Assembly (NCBI RefSeq): GCF_011752975.1
Contig: NZ_VWWP01000001.1
Coordinates: 868,001 to 932,000 of the forward strand
Source: Chryseobacterium sp. Tr-659
GTDB taxonomy: Bacteria > Bacteroidota > Bacteroidia > Flavobacteriales > Weeksellaceae
DNA length: 64,000 nucleotides
Direction: 5' to 3'
The notes beneath the pieces are model-generated. The model was not told the DNA's origin and did no database searches. It saw only the letters and a list, made by a program, of their open reading frames with translations. This document shows positions 7,757 to 18,140 of the stretch, one piece after another. Positions within the stretch are counted from its first letter, which is position 1, and every line of letters starts with the position of its first letter. A program made the translations under genes and the position numbers.

Positions 7757-10001
7757 GATCTGTTTCATTTCGGTATTTTTCAATGACCTTTCTCTGTTCT
7801 TTGGTAACGTCATAGATCAGCTCCAGAATATCATGAATATTTTTAAGCTCCGTCAAATGCGAAATTTTGTCGGGATCTCTGCGGTCAACAATGTCATTTT
7901 CCTCAATCTCGGTTTTTCTTTTCAGCAGCATATCTTCAATAGATGAATCTTCCGGTTCAAGGCGGCTTTCCATTTTCAAGGTTTCATTAACGTCGTTTCC
8001 GTTAAGAAGAGTCGAAGTCTGCTGCATTTCTGCTTCAATTTTTCTGCTCCAGCTTTCAGCATCTATTTCAGGATACTGTTCATTATTTTTAGAATATTGA
8101 GACAATGATGCCGTATAGGCCGTGATCAGATGTGAGGTTGCTACAAACTGATGAACCACTTCCAGTTTTTTCTGCTGATTTTTAGGATCAGAAATCATTC
8201 TCTGGAAGTTATCGGAAAGGTTAGCAAGTGAAATGATGGCATTTTTCCGTTTTACCTTATAATCTTCAACATCAAAATTTCCCTGCAAGAATTTAGAAAT
8301 AACACTCTGAAAATAGATAAGGTTATCCGCAGCGGATTTTTTCATCAGATCAAGATTCTGGGTATGTTCCCAAACAGGAAGTACAATATAAGAGACTGCA
8401 AAAGCAATAATTCCCGCAATAGCAGTATCGAGAATTCTGTCTTTAAAAATAATGTTGACTTTTCCGGGGTTTAAAAAATTAAAACTCAGGAAAATATAAA
8501 TGGTCATAAATAATACTGCCCAGAAATACCTCCCTTTCAAAAAACTGAAACACATGATCATGCTGATCAGTAATATTGCGAAGAGAATTCCATTGATATG
8601 AATGAAGTGCAGGATGGTATAGGCTATTACTGCACCAGTAACTGTTCCGTAAAGACGGAGGAGATTCCTTTTCTTAGTGATAGAATAGGCCGGCTTTAAA
8701 ATAGCAGTAATGGTAATTAATATCCAATACGTATGTCCCAGCCCGAGAAAATCAAACATGGAGAATAGATACCCCACCAGAAGAGCTGTTGTAATTCTTA
8801 TTGCATGGCGGAAATGTGATGAAGATAATGAGATATTATTTCTTAAAACCTTGGAATTAAGTTTTGGCTCATTAGGCATGAATTTTCTCAGATCTAATCC
8901 CGTAGATAAACTTTTTGCCAGCTTTACATTTTGAGAAAAGACTTTGTAAATCTCATTGATCTCTTTGGTAATTTCATAAATACGCATCAGGATCTGACGC
9001 AAAACCATGAAGTTTTCCAGATTGTCCGGAGACAATTGTTTATTTCTAAGTTCGAAATAATTATAATTAAGGTTCTTTAGTTCAAGATCCAGATTAAACA
9101 TCGGTTTTGCTCTGGTTCCGCTCTGAAGGGCAATCCCGATATTGGTGATTTCTTCAGCAAGCAGATTCAGATAATCGTGAATGTTCACCAGAATCATGCT
9201 GTCTTCAAAACTCTGCTGAAGTTTTTGATAATCACTCTCAGAAGTCATCAGTTTCTCATGAAGGTCCATGGAATTCAGAAACATCAGCATCAAAAGACGG
9301 CTGGTAGTGGTAGATTCGTTGACAATGGTTCTGGTTTTGAAAACCGTTTCACGGGTATCTTCCTGAAGGTTTTTTATTTCAATCTGTTTGGCAATAACCT
9401 GAGTGGTCAGCTTATCGAAATCAGGATTCTTTTGATAATAATTGGCCTTGATTTTTAGGAACTCGGCCAGCTGAAGATAATTTTCCCCGATCATTTGTCC
9501 TGCCAGTTTGTAAGGACGAATTGTTGTTACAATAAGGAATATCAGGAGAAACCAGATACAGCCGCAGGCAAAGATTAATAAACTTTTAAGAATATCGTTT
9601 CCTGTAAGATGTCCGTCAATAAAGATGGCAAGTACAACCAGAGATAAAGAACCTACAGCGGCTAATCTCTGTCCGTATACTCCAATCAGCGAGAAAAACA
9701 TTCCGAAAACAATGATCTCAAGCAGTACCAGTATCTTGAAATCCATCACAAGACTTGCGATGAGAGCAACAAGAACAAAACAGCAAATGGCAAAAGTAAG
9801 TGCATTTCTTCTTCGGATGAAAGGACCTGGCTGATCTGTTAGAGCTACAAAGCTGGTTCCCAGTGGAAAGAGGAAATATTCTTTTAAAATCCCGAAGTGG
9901 GCAAGGACTAAACAAGGCAGAACAGTAGCTAATGTAATTCTGATGGCAGAATATACATACTGACTGGTTACAAATTTTTTTAGTTCTGCCGAATAGTTCA
10001 T
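7737..10001 (-). CDS. FUSC-family (YccS/AaeB-like) membrane protein
   Basis: A 754-residue inner-membrane protein with two bundles of TM helices (about residues 15-165 and 395-535), each followed by a long soluble helical domain. This duplicated layout is that of YccS/YhfK and aromatic-acid exporter AaeB relatives. Landmarks are SFVALTDQPGPFIRRRNALTF in the first bundle and RNLLRLYGTVTGAVIAY in the second. Function in this clade is unproven. A -7 element (TATTTTTG on the minus strand, 10006-10013) lies so close to the ATG that the message may be nearly leaderless. Confidence 0.85.
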   Translation of the reverse strand: MNYSAELKKFVTSQYVYSAIRITLATVLPCLVLAHFGILKEYFLFPLGTSFVALTDQPGPFIRRRNALTFAICCFVLVALIASLVMDFKILVLLEIIVFGMFFSLIGVYGQRLAAVGSLSLVVLAIFIDGHLTGNDILKSLLIFACGCIWFLLIFLIVTTIRPYKLAGQMIGENYLQLAEFLKIKANYYQKNPDFDKLTTQVIAKQIEIKNLQEDTRETVFKTRTIVNESTTTSRLLMLMFLNSMDLHEKLMTSESDYQKLQQSFEDSMILVNIHDYLNLLAEEITNIGIALQSGTRAKPMFNLDLELKNLNYNYFELRNKQLSPDNLENFMVLRQILMRIYEITKEINEIYKVFSQNVKLAKSLSTGLDLRKFMPNEPKLNSKVLRNNISLSSSHFRHAIRITTALLVGYLFSMFDFLGLGHTYWILITITAILKPAYSITKKRNLLRLYGTVTGAVIAYTILHFIHINGILFAILLISMIMCFSFLKGRYFWAVLFMTIYIFLSFNFLNPGKVNIIFKDRILDTAIAGIIAFAVSYIVLPVWEHTQNLDLMKKSAADNLIYFQSVISKFLQGNFDVEDYKVKRKNAIISLANLSDNFQRMISDPKNQQKKLEVVHQFVATSHLITAYTASLSQYSKNNEQYPEIDAESWSRKIEAEMQQTSTLLNGNDVNETLKMESRLEPEDSSIEDMLLKRKTEIEENDIVDRRDPDKISHLTELKNIHDILELIYDVTKEQRKVIEKYRNETDPTPPQS

Positions 10002-10189
10002 ACTACAAAAATAGCTATTGAAATCAGAAAAATCGCCATAAAGAAGAGACTTTTGTGAACTTAAATATTATATTTTTTTAATAAAGGTCTATTTTCATTT
10101 GCAAAAGCATTTCAATTCTCTGCTAATTTTTTGCTTTACAATTCTTAATTTAGTTTTCTCTGAAAATCAATCATCAAAATATAGGATCA

Positions 10190-10949
10190 ATGAAAATCAC
10201 GGTTAAATTTATACTCATTATTTTATTTTCTTTTTCGGTTTTAAGCTGCAGTTCTCAAAAGAAAGAAGATTTTAAAGCCAGGGAAATCTACAAATCCAAA
10301 GACCTATTGATTACTCAGATATCAGAAAATTCTTTTATTCATACTTCTTTTAAACAGACCAACGATTTTGGGAATGTTCCTTGTAACGGGCTTATCGTAA
10401 AAAATAATAATGAAACTATTGTCTTTTGATACCCCTACCAATGACAAAAGCTCAGAAGAATTAATACAATGGATCAACGGAACTCTTCATTCAAAAATTA
10501 ACGCTGTTATTGCGACTCATTTTCATGATGATAGTTTGGGTGGGCTGCAGGCTTTTCATATCCATAATATCCCGTCCTATTCTTATTCTAAAACTATTGA
10601 GCTGGCCAAGGAAAATCATTTTGTAGTCCCCGAAAGCGGTTTTAATGATTTTTTGACTTTGAACGTAGGAAATGAAAAGGTTATTGCAAAGTTCTTTGGG
10701 GAAGGACACACAAAAGATAATAGCGTAGTATATTTTCCAAAAGAAAAAATATTGTTTGGAGGATGTTTGTTAAAAGAACTTGAAGCCGGCAAAGGGTATT
10801 TAGGAGATGCCAATGTTCCCGCCTGGTCAGCAACCGTTGAAAAAGTGAAAAGAGAATATCCAGATGTAAAAATTGTTGTACCGGGACATGGTGAATATGG
10901 AGATAGAAGGCTTCTTGATTATACCATTAATTTATTTAAAAGTGAATAG
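10190..10949 (+). pseudogene. Subclass B1 metallo-beta-lactamase (CfiA/CcrA-like), one-base frameshift
   Basis: Two overlapping frames together make one 252-residue B1 metallo-beta-lactamase. The first (10190-10429) has a lipoprotein-type signal (FSVLSC lipobox) and ends at TGA in ...NNETIVF. The second carries on with FDTPTNDKSSEELIQWI. One extra T in the TTTT run at 10424-10427 explains the break. All zinc ligands are kept: HFHDD (nt 10518-10532), His in GEGHTKDN, Cys in GGCLLKE and His in VVPGHGEYGD. The overall pattern (SLH-K start of strand, ALAKE, VPExGFxDxLT, GDANVPAW) is closest to Bacteroides CfiA. Either a recent inactivation, a reversible homopolymer change, or a sequencing error. 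Confidence 0.85.
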
Positions 10950-11036
10950 CGAATAATCAATTTTTGCTTTGCAAAGTGAATAGTGAATTTCCAGAATTAA
11001 AATAAATTGACAAGTGAAGGGGATTGACGATTGACC
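10941..11036 (+). repeat. Intergenic repeat family R2, copy A
   Basis: Contains AGTGAATAGCGAATAATCA, the palindrome TTTGCTTTGCAAAG and TGAATAGTGAATTT, then GGATTGACGATTGACC. It overlaps the stop codon of the beta-lactamase gene. Related copies lie at 26277-26373, 32127-32164 and 61511-61548; copies B to D run in the opposite sense. Confidence 0.65.
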
Positions 11037-11044
11037 ATGGACCC

Positions 11045-11078
11045 AAAAAAGCCTCATTACTAAGTATGAGGCTTTTTT
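11045..11078. terminator. Bidirectional terminator between beta-lactamase and porV
   Basis: GCCTCAT / ATGAGGC stem flanked by A6 and T7, so it can stop transcripts from both sides. Confidence 0.75.
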
Positions 11079-11096
11079 ATATAGCTGTTGCTTTTT

Positions 11097-12260
11097 TTAA
11101 CGGTCGTTGTTGGATGTTTCTTCTCCGATGTTCCAGGTAAGACCGAAACGAAGTGTATTATCCAATGCACTGTTGATTTTAGACATATTGATCAGGTAAG
11201 AAAGATCCAGTCCGAAAGAACGATATCTTAACCCGACACCCGCAGTTGCAAATTGTCTTGCTCCCTGCTCTTCACTTTCATGGAAGTAACCTCCTCTTAC
11301 AGAAAAAGCGTTGTCATATGAATATTCCAAAGCACCACTGTACATGATACTGTTTTTATTTTTGAAAGATTTTCCGATACCGGCCATTGGACCTACATTC
11401 GGAATCTGATAAATAGGCTGTCTTGTATTAGGATCAATTCCTGCATATTCAGATCCCGGAACCAAAAGTTTTGAACCTTCCACAGAAATTCCTACTCTGT
11501 TCATATCATCCAGATACATGTCGTATCCAACCCCTAATCTTGCCATTGTCGGAAGATAAGATCTGGATTCTTCATTTCCTGTATAATCCAGTTTCGGACC
11601 TAAGTTTTGAATAGCGATACCGGCATTTACTTTACCGTCATATCCTCCAATACTTGAGAACCTTGGAGAGGTATAATATCCTGAAACGTCTACTGCGAAA
11701 GAGTTAGCTGCTTTAAGCGTAGTATCTGTGTTGAATCCGCCGGCTAAGTCTGAACGGATGAATCTACCGGTAACGGCACCGGAGAATGAATCAGAAAGTT
11801 TCAGAGCGTAGGCAACGTCAATAGAGAATTCGTTTGGTTTTGATGTACCCATTGAAGCAATTTCCGTACCTACCAGCTGAGTCAGGTCTACCTGTCCCAT
11901 ATTAAAATAATAGATACTTGCAGAGATGGTAGATCTTTCTTCCTGTCCCAAGAATTTATGGAACGAAGCATATAATAAGAATACATCATTGGTAAGTTTT
12001 CCCATGTAAGGTGTATAGTTAAGACCTACGGAAGAACTTGTTCTGCTAAAAGGATATTTAGCCGCATTCCAGAACTGTGAAAATGCATCCGGAGAGGTTA
12101 CCACCCCTTGATCTCCCATACCTCCCGATCTTGCATCAGGTGCAATTCTTAGAAAAGGAGCTCCGGTAAGAACTGGGTTTACTTTACCTAAATCTTGCGA
12201 ATAGCCTAAAAAACCAGCACTCAAACCAAATCCTAAAAGCAGTTTAGTAGTTAAATTCAT
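11097..12260 (-). CDS. porV: Type IX secretion outer-membrane protein PorV
   Basis: A 387-residue outer-membrane barrel of the FadL/PorV class. A signal peptide (LLGFGLSAGFLGYSQ) precedes the conserved PFLRIAPDARSGGMGDQGV motif that defines PorV/LptO. Further strands such as FWNAAKYPFS and the C-terminal GLDLSYLINMS repeat pattern fit a 14-stranded barrel. PorV shuttles type IX cargo from the translocon to the PorU sortase. The gene lies 59 bases downstream of porU and is probably co-transcribed with it. Confidence 0.93.
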   Translation of the reverse strand: MNLTTKLLLGFGLSAGFLGYSQDLGKVNPVLTGAPFLRIAPDARSGGMGDQGVVTSPDAFSQFWNAAKYPFSRTSSSVGLNYTPYMGKLTNDVFLLYASFHKFLGQEERSTISASIYYFNMGQVDLTQLVGTEIASMGTSKPNEFSIDVAYALKLSDSFSGAVTGRFIRSDLAGGFNTDTTLKAANSFAVDVSGYYTSPRFSSIGGYDGKVNAGIAIQNLGPKLDYTGNEESRSYLPTMARLGVGYDMYLDDMNRVGISVEGSKLLVPGSEYAGIDPNTRQPIYQIPNVGPMAGIGKSFKNKNSIMYSGALEYSYDNAFSVRGGYFHESEEQGARQFATAGVGLRYRSFGLDLSYLINMSKINSALDNTLRFGLTWNIGEETSNNDR

Positions 12261-12319
12261 ATGTTGTCTTTTATATATTATCAGTTTTTTGTTAATATTA
12301 TTGTCTATGTTTTATTTAA

Positions 12320-15300
12320 TTATTTCAAAAGTACCATTTTTTCCACAGCTGTAGCACTTCCTTTGCATTTTTCTTGATTCTGACTTTTTGCAAATATCTT
12401 AAAAATATACGTACCTTTTGCAACAGTAGCTCCAAAATCATCTCTTCCGTCCCATTCTATTGCCTGACGAGGGGTTCTAAAGCCCTGTAGGAAGGGTTCT
12501 GCAACCACCGGCTGAGATAAAGTTCTTACCAATCTTCCGGTTATGGTGTAGATTTGTACATTCACATCCAGAATATCATCACAATTGTGTTCAAACTGGA
12601 TATAGGTCTTATTAGTGAAAGGATTCGGCCAGTTCAGCGGACGGTTTATCATCAGGTGCTGGTCAGATTCATCTTTAACTTCAAAATTTAACGTAGCAGT
12701 TGTGGAATTATTGTTTATGTCCCAAACTTTAAATGTTAATTGATGCTGTCCGATTGCTAAATTTCTGAAAGGATAAGTCACATTTCCCTTCTGATAATCG
12801 GCGAGACTTGGGTTCAGACACCCGTTTCCTTCACCTGCTGCATAGAAATCATTTAGAACAACCGTATTGATGATCTGGCCATCCAGATATACTGTAATAT
12901 CATGGCCAACTCCTGAACCTGTAGAATTAATTCCAGTATCATCTGTTAGACATGCAAGAAGCATTGGATTCTGATTGGTGATTCCGCCATCCGCAAAGTT
13001 GGTGTTGTTCATATACAGTTTTACTTTTGGAGGCTGGTTATCATTGATTCCGTTAGGATTGATGTCTCCCACCTGTACAGGCTGGTTATTGAAAACATCC
13101 ATCGCTTTATTATCTGCATAGCCTAATATTCTTCCTTCTCCTACCGCATAGTTGATGTCTTTAGGTACATAGAATTCTACATTAAATACTCCGTTTACAG
13201 CAGTTCCCGAAGCTTTTACAATAGCACTTCCTTCTTCTGTATAGTTAAGTACCGGAGACAAAGAGCCGCTGTTATTTAAAGTAGTCTTATTTAATCTTTT
13301 ATCAAAAATATTGATCGTAACTCTTCCATTGAACGTATTGTTTAATGTTCCGTTCGGACTATTAACATGCCCTTTTACTTTAACGAAATCCAGGCCTCTT
13401 ACCAGTCCGGGAACAGGAGTATCAATCTGATCGATAACCAAAAGTCTTTTGGGTCTGCTCAGTTGCATAGCAGGATCACCCAGGAAGTTTACTTTGAGGT
13501 GGTTATTATTAGGTCCTTTCTGTTTTTTTGCAATTAAGTGAGCATTTCCTAATGAGTTAAAATCATCATTGGTTAATTTAAAAATATTTCGGGTAAACGT
13601 ATTGGTGAAATCACGTCCATAATCTACACCAATCGCTCGGCTGGAAGTAATCATGGTAGAAGCACCTCCTTGTTTCAGTTTTATAAACTGTTCTCCCACA
13701 GAATTGGTTCCCGGCTCATCCCATAAAGTGAACTCACAGGTTATTGTGGATACAAAAGGAAATCTGCTGTATACATTGGAAAAATTGTTGGCATTTTGTA
13801 CTTCAGTACTGGTAAGAACTCTTTCCTGTGCCCAGCCGTTGATTCCTCCGTGTCCGAAGTAGAAAAGGTATAAACTGTTTCCAATTGCATTGGATATAGC
13901 CTGGTTTACCTGAGGATATCTACGCCCGCCCGATGTGCTCTGAGCGGTGAAGGCATCCATATATAATTTTTTTACGTTATATTCCTTCAGTTCTTGCTGT
14001 CCTGGTTGTTCAAAAATGCTCACCAGACTTGAATTCATTACATTATGGAAAGGAGATCCTCCTTCATTATTATCATCAACTACAAAATCGAGTCTCATAC
14101 GCCAGTCACCGAAAGGGCTGGATTGTCCCTGAAGCGAATTATAGTAAGCTAATGTTTTGTTGATCATATCTCCGGCTTCAGTTACATTGGCAGCAGGAAT
14201 TCTTCCTACCGGCAGATCCGGAAGATTGTTTTCAATTAAAAGAGATGTCTGTGGTTTTGTCATTACAATATAATCATCTGTAACGAATGACGACACATAA
14301 TCTGAAGATTGCTCACTCTGGTAGCTGGCAACAATATTGGTATTATTTGGAATTCTGTTCTTGTAATCAAATGAAGCATCTCCAAGAATAAAAACATACT
14401 GAAGTCTTCCGTTTGGAGTGTTCAGCTTAGTAATGAAATCTCTGACCGCAGTAAGATCTTTACTTCCGCTCCCGAATTCTTCATAGATTTTATTGACATC
14501 AACAATTTCTACTTTATAGTTATGATTGGTCTGATGATAACTGGCCATTCTCTGTGCCTGTCCCATCATTTCAGGAACAGTAAGAATAAGATAGTCCACA
14601 TTTTGTATGGCAGAAAGGTTCTGATTGGCGATTCTTCCTACAAATTGAGGGCTGAAAGCCGCATCAGCACGGAAGGCTACGAATTCATTGTTGAAATTCT
14701 GATCGGATGCCGTATATGCAAAATTGAAAAACCCTCCTGCGGCTTTATTCACTCTTCGGTTTGCATTGGTAATATCCGTAACGTCCCATACCTGCTCTAT
14801 ATTAGCTGCGTTGGAAATACTGAACCCATAATTGGTATTACTTCCGCTTACAATAGAAAAATCTCTGAAGCTCATCTGAGAGCCGTTGAATGCAAGATTT
14901 TCTTTGTATTGTAATTCAAGATAGTCAAAATAGAAAGTTCCGTTCGGGTTTTTGGAAATATTCGGGTTATAAGTAAAGGTAACCTGGTTTCCTGTAATAT
15001 TGGTAAGAGTACCGGAAAACGGAATAGGGTAGAAGTTATATTGATATGTTGGGGTATCCGTAGGTACCTCAATAGGAGCGGAAGGGATATTATTAAGCTT
15101 AAATTCAATAACATCCTGTTGGGCTTTATAACCTACTACCTGTGTTCTGTACTTTACCAGATCATTGGCCTGGATAGGTGAATTGGTAGTAAGTGTAATT
15201 GTTTTTTCATTGATGAAAGGAGGATCCTCCACCCAGGTTCTTCCTACCTTTAAAAGATTCTTCTGGTCATTATTGATCACCTGATAATTATCGTATCTGG

Positions 15301-16219
15301 TAATTAACTGGCCAGGGAGGTTTCCGTCAACAGTTGGAACTCTTTTACCTGCTCCTTTGTCAAAATTAATATAGTAGTAAGAGAAATCTTCATAAATATT
15401 TTTGACATTATTACTTTTTTCAGCGAATCTCGTATCTCTTCTTTTAAAACCGTTTCCGTTATTGGTATCGTAAAGATTATATCCATTGGGTCCCTGCGCA
15501 TAGAAAAGAGCGTAATCATTGTCATTCCATACACCGTCATCTTCACCCACTACCTGAATGGCATTTTCCTGCAAAGCATCATATCTCGTATCCTGATTGA
15601 ATTCAGGAAGCATGATTCCTCCGTTTCCGTAAATTCTGAAATTTTTAGGGTTTACAGAAGCCGGGTTAATTCCGTTATCTCTTAAAAACTGTGATGTGAT
15701 TTTGAATACTCCGGACTTATCAACCTTTATTTTGTAAAAATTACCACTTGATAAAGGATTTCCTGTAGTTCCTACTTTTTTTACTCCGCCGGAATAATTT
15801 ACAAAAGCAGAAGCCTCCGAAACATTAAATGAAGACAATCTCTGAACACGGCCTTTTACATTTTTAAACAGTGCAATACTGATGCTGGCATAGCTTTCTC
15901 CATCCAAAGTATAATATGAAACGTCTGCAACATCATAATCAGGAAGTCTGCCTTTATCCAGCTCATACAGATCCTGATTGGAAACGCCTTCCCAGACCAG
16001 GTCTGAAATTTTTAATTGCTTTTCTCCAATTTTTTGCTTGCTTACTATAAAAACATTATTTTGGCTGAAAGAAAAACCTTCATTTTTGAAATTTGGAAGA
16101 TTCAATTTTGTTTCACCAAAATCCTGGATTTTAGAGCCATCCCATTCTATGGTGTTTCTCTGGGCGTAAAGTGTTGATGCAAAAGCGATTAAAGATAAAA
16201 TCGTAATTTTTCGTTTCAT
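12320..16219 (-). CDS. porU: Type IX secretion sortase PorU (C25 peptidase family)
   Basis: A 1299-residue exported protein with signal peptide ending TLYAQ. The gingipain-like C25 domain spans roughly residues 540-920. The likely catalytic His790 sits in FGHGGINGW and Cys828 in STITCEFT, with GGASTMITSSRAIG closing the fold. The C-terminus ends in an FlgD-like Ig domain (GRDDFGATVAKGTYIFKI). PorU removes the C-terminal signal from type IX cargo and attaches it to the cell surface. It heads a porU-porV operon, with gldJ transcribed away on the other side, as in Flavobacterium. Confidence 0.95.
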   Translation of the reverse strand: MKRKITILSLIAFASTLYAQRNTIEWDGSKIQDFGETKLNLPNFKNEGFSFSQNNVFIVSKQKIGEKQLKISDLVWEGVSNQDLYELDKGRLPDYDVADVSYYTLDGESYASISIALFKNVKGRVQRLSSFNVSEASAFVNYSGGVKKVGTTGNPLSSGNFYKIKVDKSGVFKITSQFLRDNGINPASVNPKNFRIYGNGGIMLPEFNQDTRYDALQENAIQVVGEDDGVWNDNDYALFYAQGPNGYNLYDTNNGNGFKRRDTRFAEKSNNVKNIYEDFSYYYINFDKGAGKRVPTVDGNLPGQLITRYDNYQVINNDQKNLLKVGRTWVEDPPFINEKTITLTTNSPIQANDLVKYRTQVVGYKAQQDVIEFKLNNIPSAPIEVPTDTPTYQYNFYPIPFSGTLTNITGNQVTFTYNPNISKNPNGTFYFDYLELQYKENLAFNGSQMSFRDFSIVSGSNTNYGFSISNAANIEQVWDVTDITNANRRVNKAAGGFFNFAYTASDQNFNNEFVAFRADAAFSPQFVGRIANQNLSAIQNVDYLILTVPEMMGQAQRMASYHQTNHNYKVEIVDVNKIYEEFGSGSKDLTAVRDFITKLNTPNGRLQYVFILGDASFDYKNRIPNNTNIVASYQSEQSSDYVSSFVTDDYIVMTKPQTSLLIENNLPDLPVGRIPAANVTEAGDMINKTLAYYNSLQGQSSPFGDWRMRLDFVVDDNNEGGSPFHNVMNSSLVSIFEQPGQQELKEYNVKKLYMDAFTAQSTSGGRRYPQVNQAISNAIGNSLYLFYFGHGGINGWAQERVLTSTEVQNANNFSNVYSRFPFVSTITCEFTLWDEPGTNSVGEQFIKLKQGGASTMITSSRAIGVDYGRDFTNTFTRNIFKLTNDDFNSLGNAHLIAKKQKGPNNNHLKVNFLGDPAMQLSRPKRLLVIDQIDTPVPGLVRGLDFVKVKGHVNSPNGTLNNTFNGRVTINIFDKRLNKTTLNNSGSLSPVLNYTEEGSAIVKASGTAVNGVFNVEFYVPKDINYAVGEGRILGYADNKAMDVFNNQPVQVGDINPNGINDNQPPKVKLYMNNTNFADGGITNQNPMLLACLTDDTGINSTGSGVGHDITVYLDGQIINTVVLNDFYAAGEGNGCLNPSLADYQKGNVTYPFRNLAIGQHQLTFKVWDINNNSTTATLNFEVKDESDQHLMINRPLNWPNPFTNKTYIQFEHNCDDILDVNVQIYTITGRLVRTLSQPVVAEPFLQGFRTPRQAIEWDGRDDFGATVAKGTYIFKIFAKSQNQEKCKGSATAVEKMVLLK

Positions 16220-16384
16220 GTTTACTATTGAAATTGCTAAATTACAAAATAAATGAAAATTTTAGAATTAAATTGTAATACAATAAAATTAATTTGTTAT
16301 CGTTTTTCAAAAAAATCAAATCTTTATTTGATTTATTGAATAATTTATTTTTTCTTTGTACTCTTGAAAATATTTATATCGACT

Positions 16385-17986
16385 ATGAAAAAACTAAAGT
16401 TGTTTTCATTAATAGCATTAAGTTCTACACTTGCATTAACCAGCTGTGGCGGATCAGGGACCAGCAAAGGTGGCGGTACCAAAAAATTTGTCAGTAAAAC
16501 GGGTTGGAAACCAAACGAAAAACAGGGTTGGTTTTTTGCAGGAAAGCAACAGAAGCAGAAGGGTTGGCCGGGAATGGTATATGTAGAAGGTGGAACTTTT
16601 ACAATGGGATTAGTGAAAGATGATGTTATGCACGATTGGAATAACACGCCGCGCAGAATGCAGGTGAGTTCATTCTTTATCGGAGAAACTGAGATTACTA
16701 ACTATGAATACCGCGAATACCTTACATGGTTGAAGTATGTATTCCCACCAAGTGACCCAAGCTTTAAGGAAATCTATAACGGTGCTTTACCGGATACCTT
16801 ATTATGGGACAACAAATTAGCTAGAAACGATTATAATGAAACGTATCTGCGTTCTCCGGAATTCGATTACTATCCGGTTGTAGGAGTTTCCTGGACTCAG
16901 GCAAACAGATACTGTGAATGGCTTTCAGACAGAGCAAACGAAAAAGCTTTGATGCAGGCAGGTATTATTGCTAAGGATTTGTACATCAACGAATCCAACA
17001 ACCAGGGAGGTACCGCATTCAACATGGATAAATTCAAATCGAATGATCCTGAAATGCAAGGATATATCAACGAGAAAAGAATGCAGCAGAAAACAGGTAT
17101 GAAAACTACCAACCAAAGATTACTGGCTGCAAACAGAGCTCCTAATGCTGCAATGGTTCAGAAGTTCAGACTTCCTACTGAAGTTGAATGGGAATATGCA
17201 GCTCTTGGTATGGCTAAGAACAGAGAATATAACCAATACTTAGGAAAAAAACCTGAAATTGAAAAATTAAGAGGTACCAAAGGAAGAGAAAGAGGAATGT
17301 TCCTTGAAAACTTCAAAATGGGTAAAGGTGACTATTCAGGTATCGCTGGATGGAAAAATGACGGTTCAGCACAAACTTCAGACGTAAGACAATATCCGTC
17401 TAATGATCTTGGAGTTTACGGTATGTACGGAAACGTTTCTGAATGGACAGCTGACGTTTACAGACCTATCATTGATGAAGATTACAACGATTTCAACTAT
17501 TATAGAGGAAATATGCCTCAGGCGATCGTAAGAAACGGTGACGGAACTTATAAAATGATCGACGAGGGAACTATCAAATATGATACTTTGGCTGACGGAA
17601 GATTAGTTTACAGAGGACTTCCTGGACAATTCGAAAGAGAAACTATCGCTGACTATAGAAACTACAGAGATGGTGACAGACAATCTTCTTTAGAATATTA
17701 CAGAGCATCAGATTCTGCTAAAGGATTCGATATGTATAACTCTCCTAAGAAAAGCTTCGTTGTAGATGCCAGCGGTAGAGTAAAATTACAGAAAGACGGT
17801 AAAGAAAGAACTTCAGGAATTTCTAACGATGTTAGAGTTGTAAAAGGAGGTTCTTGGCAAGATACTGCTTACTGGCTGGATCCGGGACAAAGAAGATATA
17901 AAAATCAAAACAAGGCTTATGGTTGGATTGGTTTCCGTGTTGCACAGGATGCCAGAACTAACGATAAGAGTAGAACTAGAAGATAA
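16385..17986 (+). CDS. gldJ: Gliding motility lipoprotein GldJ
   Basis: A 533-residue lipoprotein (lipobox LALTSC) with a formylglycine-enzyme/SUMF1-type fold. The domain opens with GMVYVEGGTFTMG, then FFIGETEITNYEYREYL, VVGVSWTQANRYCEWLSDRA, FRLPTEVEWEYAALG, YGMYGNVSEWTADVY, and closes with VVKGGSWQDTAYWLDPG and GWIGFRVAQD. These are GldJ hallmarks; GldJ stabilises GldK and supports type IX secretion and gliding. The start at 16385 gives a normal lipoprotein signal. Divergent from porU and followed by a strong terminator. Confidence 0.95.
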   Translation: MKKLKLFSLIALSSTLALTSCGGSGTSKGGGTKKFVSKTGWKPNEKQGWFFAGKQQKQKGWPGMVYVEGGTFTMGLVKDDVMHDWNNTPRRMQVSSFFIGETEITNYEYREYLTWLKYVFPPSDPSFKEIYNGALPDTLLWDNKLARNDYNETYLRSPEFDYYPVVGVSWTQANRYCEWLSDRANEKALMQAGIIAKDLYINESNNQGGTAFNMDKFKSNDPEMQGYINEKRMQQKTGMKTTNQRLLAANRAPNAAMVQKFRLPTEVEWEYAALGMAKNREYNQYLGKKPEIEKLRGTKGRERGMFLENFKMGKGDYSGIAGWKNDGSAQTSDVRQYPSNDLGVYGMYGNVSEWTADVYRPIIDEDYNDFNYYRGNMPQAIVRNGDGTYKMIDEGTIKYDTLADGRLVYRGLPGQFERETIADYRNYRDGDRQSSLEYYRASDSAKGFDMYNSPKKSFVVDASGRVKLQKDGKERTSGISNDVRVVKGGSWQDTAYWLDPGQRRYKNQNKAYGWIGFRVAQDARTNDKSRTRR

Positions 17987-18007
17987 TATTTATCAAAAAA
18001 TACTTAT

Positions 18008-18041
18008 AAAAAACCTTCCGGATTTCCGGAAGGTTTTTTTA
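18008..18041 (+). terminator. Terminator of gldJ
   Basis: A 10-bp perfect stem ACCTTCCGGA / TCCGGAAGGT with a 2-base loop, A-rich before and T7 after. Confidence 0.9.
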
Positions 18042-18140
18042 TTTTTGAACCATGAAATCGCTTGGGCCAAAAAAGTCCAAAATACACATAAGGATTTAGC
18101 GATTGCGTGTGACCTCTTTTAAAAATATATATAATTCTAA

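Noticed and set aside
10410..10949. Second half of the beta-lactamase as an independent gene
   Set aside because: Its first six residues are out-of-frame sequence of the first half; joining the frames restores a full B1 enzyme.
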